Below are positions 7,325 through 11,990 of a stretch of DNA of 11,990 nt, piece by piece; the first letter of the stretch is position 1, and each line of letters starts with the position of its first letter. This DNA is from JAHEDH01 sp965364515 (GTDB lineage Bacteria; Actinomycetota; Acidimicrobiia; Spongiisociales; ZC4RG35). A program made the position numbers and the translations under genes. Below the pieces are notes generated by a model, which made no database searches, was not told where the DNA came from, and worked only from the letters and a program-made list of their open reading frames with translations. The stretch is taken from positions 1 through 11,990 of the forward strand of contig CBDTXZ010000089.1 in the NCBI GenBank assembly GCA_965364515.1, given 5' to 3'.

Positions 7325-7489
7325 CTACTGCGCCTGTCTGCGCAGGTACCACCAGCCGAGGCCGTGTACGGCGACGCCCGCCGCAAACACCGAGGCCACG
7401 AGCCATTCACCGAGGAGAACGGCCGCGAGGGCCGCGATCACCGCGGTGATGACGAGGGCGGTTCGAACACCGTTGAGAGGTCCGTACAT
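7325..7489 (-). CDS. Small membrane protein, unknown function
   Basis: This 54-residue ORF encodes a short polar start (MYGPLNGVRT) followed by two hydrophobic stretches, about residues 9-27 (ALVITAVIAALAAVLLGEW) and 28-48, and ends in the basic tail YLRRQAQ. Two closely spaced transmembrane helices are likely. No Shine-Dalgarno sequence precedes the ATG, but TAGCCT sits seven bases upstream, as at other starts in this window, which suggests a leaderless mRNA and supports this start. The frame continues open upstream, but that part is Arg/Pro/Ser-rich and overlaps the divergent MttB-family gene, so it is probably not translated. It lies 64 bp upstream of lysA on the same strand. I do not recognise a family. 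The coding case rests on hydrophobic composition and context only. Confidence 0.5.
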   Translation of the reverse strand: MYGPLNGVRTALVITAVIAALAAVLLGEWLVASVFAAGVAVHGLGWWYLRRQAQ

Positions 7490-7496
7490 GAGAATG

Positions 7497-7502
7497 AGGC
7501 TA
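7497..7502 (-). promoter_or_regulatory. Candidate -10 hexamer of the small membrane-protein gene
   Basis: The minus strand reads TAGCCT seven bases before the ATG at 7489, matching the geometry seen before galE. No -35 element was found at 17 bases. The transcript would be leaderless and could read through into lysA. Confidence 0.3.
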
Positions 7503-7619
7503 GGGCCGACAACCGCATACCGGTAGGTGGACGCCCGGGTAGTTCGGTGGATCGGATGGCTTCGATCACCTGAAAGTCGACTTCTCCGTCGGGCCGATCT
7601 TCGGAGAGCGCCCGACCTC

Positions 7620-7649
7620 CTGACGGCGACCGGCTCCCGGCCGTATGAT
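7620..7649 (+). promoter_or_regulatory. Candidate sigma70-type promoter of the MttB-family gene
   Basis: CTGACG (7620-7625) and TATGAT (7644-7649) are separated by 18 bases; TATGAT differs from the TATAAT consensus by one base and CTGACG matches four of six bases of TTGACA. Transcription would begin near 7656. The -10 hexamer covers the upstream ATG at 7645, so if the promoter is real translation must begin downstream, at GTG 7687, leaving a leader of about 30 bases. Confidence 0.45.
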
Positions 7650-7686
7650 GCGGCGAGGTCGGATCGACGAGAGAGCGGGTCAACTG

Positions 7687-9222
7687 GTGCCCAGGGACAG
7701 ATCAGCCCGAGCCGCCCGCAGGCAGCAACGCGCATCGGCCGGAGTCGTTCAGCTTCCTTGGCGGTCCCTCGAGAACCCCTACGAACCGGTGTCGGTGCTC
7801 TCCGAGGAGCAACTCGAGGCCGTACACGTCGCGTCATTGGACGTTCTGCGCGATACCGGGATGGACTTTCTCCATCCCGAGGCGTTGGCCATCCTGAGAC
7901 GGGCAGGTGCGGACGTCGAAGGCGACGGTCCCCGAGTTCGATTCGACCCGGCTCAGGTCGAAGAAGTGATCTCCACGATCCCGGCATCGTTCGAGATGCA
8001 CGCCCGCAACGCAGCGCACAACGTGATCATCGGCGGCCGGCATGTGAACTTCCTGGCGGTCGGGTCGGCGCCGAATGCCTCAGACCTGGACAGAGGACGG
8101 AGGCCAGGCAACTTCGAGGACTTCTCGCGATTGGTCAAGTTGTCTCAGCACTTCAACGTCATCGGTCTGCACGCCGGGTATCCGGTCGAGCCCGTCGACA
8201 TCAGCCCCTCGATCCGCCATCTCGAGGCGCTTGCAGAGATCGTTCGGCTGAGCGACAAGGTGTTCCACGCCTACAGCCTGGGACGTCAGCGCATCCTGGA
8301 CGCCATCGAGATCGCCCGGATCGGGCGCGGTGTCTCGCTCGACCGGCTCGTCGCCGAGCCCAGCATGCACACCATCATCAACACCTCTTCGCCGCTTCGC
8401 CTCGATGGCCCGATGATCGAGGGAATGATCGAAATGATCCGCCACGGTCAGGTCGTAGTCGTCACGCCGTTCACGCTTTCCGGAGCGATGGCACCGGCCA
8501 CGGTCGCCGGCGCTCTGGTCCAGCAGAACGCGGAAGCCCTGGCCGGTCTCGCTTTCAGCCAGATGATCAAGCCCGGCACGCCTGTCGTCTACGGAGGGTT
8601 CACGTCGAACGTCGACATGAAGTCGGGAGCGCCCGCGTTCGGGACACCCGAGTACACGCGTGCGGCGATGGCCGGCGGGCAACTCGCACGCCGCTATGGC
8701 ATCCCGTACCGGTCGTCCAGTGCGACGGCGGCCAATGCGGTCGACGCCCAGGCCGCGTACGAATCGCAGATGTCGCTCTGGGGCGCAGTCATGGGCGGCG
8801 CCAACTTCGTGATGCATGGCGCCGGATGGATGGAGGGCGGCCTGGTTGCGAGCCTCGAGAAGTTCGTCATCGATGTCGAGATGCTGCAGATGATGTCGGA
8901 GTTCCTCCAGCCACTCCCGTTCTCGGAGGAGGATCTCGGCGTAGCGGCAATCGCCGATGTCGGACCCGGCGGCCACTTCTTCGGGACCCAGCACACGCTC
9001 GATCGGTATCAGAACGCGTTCTACCCGCCGATCGTCTCGAACTGGCAGAACTTCGAGTCCTGGACGCTCGACGGAGCGATGGACACCGCCGCCCGGGCGA
9101 ATGGGATCTGGAAGCTGGTCCTCGGAGATTTCGAGGCTCCACCACTCGCCGACGACCGCGAAGCCGAGCTGGCCGAGTTCGTGGGACGTCGGATCGCCGA
9201 AGGGGGAGTGGAGGCCGGGTGA
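7687..9222 (+). CDS. Trimethylamine methyltransferase (MttB) family protein, non-pyrrolysine type
   Basis: This protein (511 residues from GTG 7687, 525 from ATG 7645) belongs to the MttB superfamily, whose studied members move a methyl group from trimethylamine, glycine betaine, proline betaine or carnitine to a corrinoid protein. Visible family features, numbered from 7687, are an Arg/Ala-rich N-terminus (RDRSARAARR), PFTLSGAMAPATVAGALVQQ (260-279), MIKPGTPVVYGGF (293-305), VDAQAAYE (352-359), GGANFVMHGAGWMEGG (370-385) and GGHFFGTQHT (428-437). No amber codon interrupts the frame, so it is not the pyrrolysine-containing TMA enzyme; glycine-betaine-type MtgB relatives also lack pyrrolysine. 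I favour the GTG start because a TATGAT promoter element overlaps the upstream ATG and GAGAGAG precedes the GTG by eleven bases. Its 3' end is 6 bp from a convergent sarcosine-oxidase-like gene. No corrinoid-protein or reductive-activase gene is in the window. The substrate is unknown. Confidence 0.88.
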   Translation: MPRDRSARAARRQQRASAGVVQLPWRSLENPYEPVSVLSEEQLEAVHVASLDVLRDTGMDFLHPEALAILRRAGADVEGDGPRVRFDPAQVEEVISTIPASFEMHARNAAHNVIIGGRHVNFLAVGSAPNASDLDRGRRPGNFEDFSRLVKLSQHFNVIGLHAGYPVEPVDISPSIRHLEALAEIVRLSDKVFHAYSLGRQRILDAIEIARIGRGVSLDRLVAEPSMHTIINTSSPLRLDGPMIEGMIEMIRHGQVVVVTPFTLSGAMAPATVAGALVQQNAEALAGLAFSQMIKPGTPVVYGGFTSNVDMKSGAPAFGTPEYTRAAMAGGQLARRYGIPYRSSSATAANAVDAQAAYESQMSLWGAVMGGANFVMHGAGWMEGGLVASLEKFVIDVEMLQMMSEFLQPLPFSEEDLGVAAIADVGPGGHFFGTQHTLDRYQNAFYPPIVSNWQNFESWTLDGAMDTAARANGIWKLVLGDFEAPPLADDREAELAEFVGRRIAEGGVEAG

Positions 9223-9228
9223 GCGGCG

Positions 9229-10536
9229 TCAGCCGAGAACCGTGTACGTCGAGTCGGGATTCATCTCTCTGTGCCGGGAGTAGAAACCGACGTCGAGCGT
9301 GAGACCGGTGAACGGCATCGTCACTTGCACCGGATCGTTGTCGTGGTCGTGCCCCGCCTCGACGGCCAGGATCAGTTCGGTCATGAGATGTCCGACGCCG
9401 GATGCGTTCTTGAACTGGTTTCCGCTCGTTCCGACAGCCATGTAGAAACCGGGCAGCGACGATCGGTCGTAGATCGGGATCCAGTCGTCCGTGACGTCGT
9501 AGAGGTCGACCACGCCCTTGGGTCGGTCGGGGATCGGCAACGCCGGCATGCGCTTCGCAAGGCGGTACACCTGCGCCTCGAAGACGGACCTGGAGAGATC
9601 GCGATCGAAGTGGTCCGGATCGTCGACCCAGATCTTCGGATCGCATTCGGGATCCTCGCCGCCGACGAGAATGTGGTTGGCGGTTTCCGGACGGATGTAC
9701 ACGCCGTTGCCGGAATCCGAAACGGTCGTGCCGACGGCGTTGAAGTCGATGCCCGGCGGAGACGGCAGGTGGTGCACCTCGTGCCTCAATGCCTTCGTGG
9801 TGATCGTCATGTCGCCGGTGACCCCGGCGAGTTCGTTCACGACAAAGGAGTGGGGCCCCGCCACGTTCACGACGATCGGAGCGTCGATCCGATGTCCCCC
9901 GGCGAGCCCGACTCCTGCGACCCTCCCGGCCGCTCGGGCAACCGAGACGACCTCCTGTTCGAACAGGAATTGGCAGCCGTGCCGTTGAGCGGCTCTCATG
10001 AGATTCTGTGTCGCCAGCTGGGGGTCTGAGACGTAGCCGGCATCCGGGGTGAACAGGGCACCGATCAGATCGCGCTCGGCCGGCTCGTCGAAGCGGGGAT
10101 CGTCAGGCGACCGCGGGGGACCGTGGTCCCCGAGGTCGAGATACGGGAATCGTTGCGCCAACGCATCCAGGCCCAGTTCCTCGTAGGCGACGCCGACTCG
10201 GTCGAACTGGGTCCGATACTTCGAGTAGTCACGAATCGCCGACTGCAGAACGAGCGAACCGCACCTGATGTATTCGGCGAACCCGGCCTCTTCACTGCCG
10301 CCGCAGTAGGCGGGCCAATCGAACCAGGCGTGTGCGCTCTCGTGTGACAACGCAACTCCGTCGTACGTCGAGTAGTGGAACCTGACGATGGCACAAGAGT
10401 TCGACGTCGATCCGTATCCCGCCGTCGGGAGTTTGTCGACGACCACGACGTCGTGGCCACGCTTCGACAACTCGAAGGCGATGGCGCATCCCAGGATGCC
10501 AGCTCCGATCACCACCACATCGGCAGATCGATTCAT
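9229..10536 (-). CDS. FAD-dependent oxidoreductase, DAO / sarcosine oxidase beta-like
   Basis: This 435-residue protein is of the D-amino-acid-oxidase fold family that includes sarcosine oxidase subunit beta and dimethylglycine dehydrogenase, which oxidise N-methyl or amino groups using FAD. It shows the dinucleotide-binding VVVIGAGILG (GxGxxG at 11-16) with acidic Asp34 ending the second strand, SNSCAIVRFHYS (45-56) where family members have an Arg-containing flavin-contact segment, TPDAGYVSDPQ, the VNVAGPHS strand-loop, YIRPETANHILVGGEDPE, and the C-terminal flavin loop AVGTSGNQFKNASG near residue 369. The ATG at 10536 is preferred over an in-frame TTG four codons upstream; no clear ribosome binding site is visible. 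It converges on the MttB-family gene and diverges from the MFS gene. This suggests a role with methylated amines or N-methyl amino acids, but the exact substrate is not readable. Covalent flavin attachment could not be judged. Confidence 0.88.
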   Translation of the reverse strand: MNRSADVVVIGAGILGCAIAFELSKRGHDVVVVDKLPTAGYGSTSNSCAIVRFHYSTYDGVALSHESAHAWFDWPAYCGGSEEAGFAEYIRCGSLVLQSAIRDYSKYRTQFDRVGVAYEELGLDALAQRFPYLDLGDHGPPRSPDDPRFDEPAERDLIGALFTPDAGYVSDPQLATQNLMRAAQRHGCQFLFEQEVVSVARAAGRVAGVGLAGGHRIDAPIVVNVAGPHSFVVNELAGVTGDMTITTKALRHEVHHLPSPPGIDFNAVGTTVSDSGNGVYIRPETANHILVGGEDPECDPKIWVDDPDHFDRDLSRSVFEAQVYRLAKRMPALPIPDRPKGVVDLYDVTDDWIPIYDRSSLPGFYMAVGTSGNQFKNASGVGHLMTELILAVEAGHDHDNDPVQVTMPFTGLTLDVGFYSRHREMNPDSTYTVLG

Positions 10537-10618
10537 GACTGCGACCAATCACTCGACGTGGCCTGAGCCTATCCGACAGCGTCTCTCGCCACGGCGTCGA
10601 TGAGTGAAGGCACCTCGG

Positions 10619-10649
10619 TTGTCGCATGGGTCCCCGGTCTCCGTACACT
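10619..10649 (+). promoter_or_regulatory. Candidate promoter of the MFS gene, leaderless
   Basis: TTGTCG (10619-10624) and TACACT (10644-10649) are separated by 19 bases, and TACACT ends six bases before the ATG at 10656. Transcription would start at or next to the start codon. The spacer is longer than the usual 17 bases. No Shine-Dalgarno sequence is present in front of this ATG, which supports a leaderless transcript. Confidence 0.4.
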
Positions 10650-10655
10650 TCCCCG

Positions 10656-11894
10656 ATGCACACAACCGCCTCTGCCCGAACGCGTCGTTTTCCCGGCTGG
10701 CGGATCCTCGGTCTCGCGATCCTGACCGCTGCGCTCACCGGCCCCGGCCAGACGATCGGGGTATCGGTCTTCGTCGATCATTTCATCGCTGATCTCGAAC
10801 TCTCGAGGTCTGGTGTGTCGACCGCCTATCTCTTCGGGACGCTCACGGCAGCGTTCGCGCTACCGATCGTCGGGAGGCAGATCGACGCTCGTGGCGTTCG
10901 AAAGGGGATGACGACGATCGGCGTCGGGTTCGCTGTGGCTCTCGCGCTCATGTCGGGTGTGAACGGATTCGTCACGCTCGCCGCAGGCTTCGTGCTGATC
11001 AGGCTCTTCGGTCAGGGCGCCCTCTCGCTCGTGTCCACGGTGGCGGTCACGTTGTGGTTTCGGTCACGACGCGGGTTCGTCCTGGGATTGCTCGCCACCG
11101 GCACGGGCATGCTCATGAGCCTGGTTCCTTTCGGATCCAACGCCGTGATCGACGCAGTCGGATGGCGGACGGCGTGGCTGGTCCTCGCAGGCGTGATCTT
11201 GTGCACGGTGGTGCCGATCGGATGGTTCGGAATGATCGACCGTCCGTCCGATCTCGGCCTGGAACCGGATGGCGCAGCGATCGACATGACGATCGAAACC
11301 AAGGCGCCGACATCTTCCACCCGACGAGAGGCAGTTCGGACGCCACGGTTCTGGGTTCTCGTGGCAGCGACCGCAACTGTCGGAATGCTCAGCACGGCAC
11401 TCAACTTCCACCAGATCTCGTTGCTGGGCGATGCCGGCCTCACCCCGGGCCAGGCCGCTGCCATGTTCCTGCCCCAGTTCGTCGGGACTGCGCTCTCAGG
11501 CGTCGCCTTCGGGTGGCTGAGCGACCGCCTGACCGGTCGAACCCTCATTCCGCTCTCCATGGCCACCTTGACGACCACACTTCTGTTGGCGTCGTCTCTG
11601 ACCGGCGGTGCGTTGGTCGTGCTGTATGCCCTGTTGCTCGGGGCCTCCGGCGGAGCATCTCGGTCGATCGGGAGCACGCTCATGCCGAGGTGGTTCGGCA
11701 CCGATCACATCGGGTCGATCACCGGCCTGTCGACCTTGGTCGGAGTCGCCTCGACGGCGGTCGGGCCGGTGGCATATTCCCTCGCCCGTGATGTCACCGG
11801 GACATACACGACGGCATCACTGGTCTTCGTGGCGGTCCCCGTGACCGTTGCGCTGGTCGCCATCGTCGCCGGCAGGAGCTGGCTCTCGCACTAG
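10656..11894 (+). CDS. Major facilitator superfamily transporter, monocarboxylate/oxalate-formate type
   Basis: This 412-residue inner-membrane carrier has about twelve hydrophobic segments in two halves, separated by a polar central loop around residues 205-225 (SDLGLEPDGAAIDMTIETKA). The loop between helices 2 and 3 carries a motif-A-like GRQIDARGVRKG (70-81), and a second-half counterpart is GWLSDRLTGRT. The N-terminal pattern, GPGQTIGVSVFVDHFIADL followed by LSRSGVSTAYLFGT, resembles the MCT / oxalate-formate antiporter branch, whose members carry small carboxylates. The ATG at 10656 is chosen over an in-frame ATG ten codons upstream because the promoter-like TACACT lies between them and the family N-terminus begins near MHTTAS. 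It is divergent from the FAD oxidoreductase across 119 bp, so the two could share regulation; a betaine or methylated amino-acid substrate is possible but not shown. Confidence 0.92.
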   Translation: MHTTASARTRRFPGWRILGLAILTAALTGPGQTIGVSVFVDHFIADLELSRSGVSTAYLFGTLTAAFALPIVGRQIDARGVRKGMTTIGVGFAVALALMSGVNGFVTLAAGFVLIRLFGQGALSLVSTVAVTLWFRSRRGFVLGLLATGTGMLMSLVPFGSNAVIDAVGWRTAWLVLAGVILCTVVPIGWFGMIDRPSDLGLEPDGAAIDMTIETKAPTSSTRREAVRTPRFWVLVAATATVGMLSTALNFHQISLLGDAGLTPGQAAAMFLPQFVGTALSGVAFGWLSDRLTGRTLIPLSMATLTTTLLLASSLTGGALVVLYALLLGASGGASRSIGSTLMPRWFGTDHIGSITGLSTLVGVASTAVGPVAYSLARDVTGTYTTASLVFVAVPVTVALVAIVAGRSWLSH

Positions 11895-11990
11895 GCGGCA
11901 CTCTCGAGGCGCCGGCTCGCACCGGACCCGCGAGATCGCCATGAGGCCTGGTCGAGGTCGGATCTCATCGCCGAGCCGACGTAGAGTCGT
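11891..11990 (-). CDS. Possible 3' end of a further minus-strand gene
   Basis: An open frame enters from the right edge on the minus strand and ends in a TAG whose complement CTA (11891-11893) overlaps the TAG stop of the MFS gene within CTAG. The 32 visible residues begin RLYVGSAMRSDLDQ and end in SRRLESAA. About three quarters of its third codon positions are G or C, and convergent genes with abutting stops are the rule in this window, so a real gene tail is plausible. The stretch is too short to recognise a family, and a chance open frame in GC-rich DNA is equally possible. Confidence 0.3.
   Translation of the reverse strand, partial: RLYVGSAMRSDLDQASWRSRGSGASRRLESAA

Noticed and set aside
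8080..8994. A 304-codon minus-strand frame inside the MttB-family gene
   Set aside because: It is an antisense shadow, rich in Asp, Arg and His, without motifs or a supporting start signal.
7687..9222. Pyrrolysine-encoding amber codon in the MttB-family gene
   Set aside because: The frame has no internal TAG, and no pylT or pylS-like gene is visible in the window.
7527..9302. A 591-codon plus-strand frame overlapping the MttB-family gene
   Set aside because: Its translation is Arg/Ser/Pro-rich with no domain, while the other frame encodes a complete family protein across the same span.
10548..10605. Imperfect repeat CACTCGACG / CGTCGATGAGTG in the divergent spacer before the MFS gene, as an operator
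   Set aside because: The arms match only with a bulge and are over 30 bases apart, so it is not convincing as a regulator site.

Overview
The window is high-GC bacterial DNA (roughly 60-65 % G+C by eye). It has strong GC bias at third codon positions and frequent GTG starts, and several genes lack a Shine-Dalgarno sequence but carry a TAnnnT hexamer just upstream of the start codon, as expected for leaderless transcripts. This fits a member of the Actinomycetota; an uncultured Acidimicrobiia-like lineage is my guess, but the sequence alone does not prove it. No mobile element, CRISPR array, tRNA or rRNA gene was seen.

Layout from left to right: a 3'-truncated HMG-CoA lyase (-); galE, UDP-glucose 4-epimerase (+); a two-gene minus-strand unit of an alpha/beta hydrolase followed by a PlsC-type acyltransferase; a large CapA-like lipoprotein (+); lysA, diaminopimelate decarboxylase (-), preceded by a small membrane-protein ORF (-); a trimethylamine-methyltransferase (MttB) family protein without pyrrolysine (+); a sarcosine-oxidase-like FAD oxidoreductase (-); an MFS transporter (+); and possibly the 3' end of one more minus-strand gene at the right edge.

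The architecture is striking. Strand changes at almost every gene, and the convergent neighbours are packed end to end. galE/plsC and capA/lysA each meet in a TGATCA palindrome in which the two TGA stop codons abut. The MttB-family gene and the oxidoreductase are 6 bp apart. Intergenic space lies almost only between divergent genes, and no stretch over 300 bp is without a gene.

The genes are mostly unrelated housekeeping or peripheral metabolism: leucine degradation (HMG-CoA lyase), nucleotide sugars (GalE), phospholipid synthesis or remodelling (PlsC plus hydrolase), an envelope metallophosphatase-like lipoprotein, and lysine/peptidoglycan precursor synthesis (LysA). The right third (MttB-family protein, DAO-type oxidoreductase, MFS carrier) may be a small unit for methylated-amine or betaine use. 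The substrate is unknown, and the corrinoid protein such a methyltransferase should need is not in the window. I see no clear undescribed multi-gene system. The most interesting leads are this methylamine neighbourhood, the three-part CapA lipoprotein and the recurrent leaderless and abutting-stop architecture.
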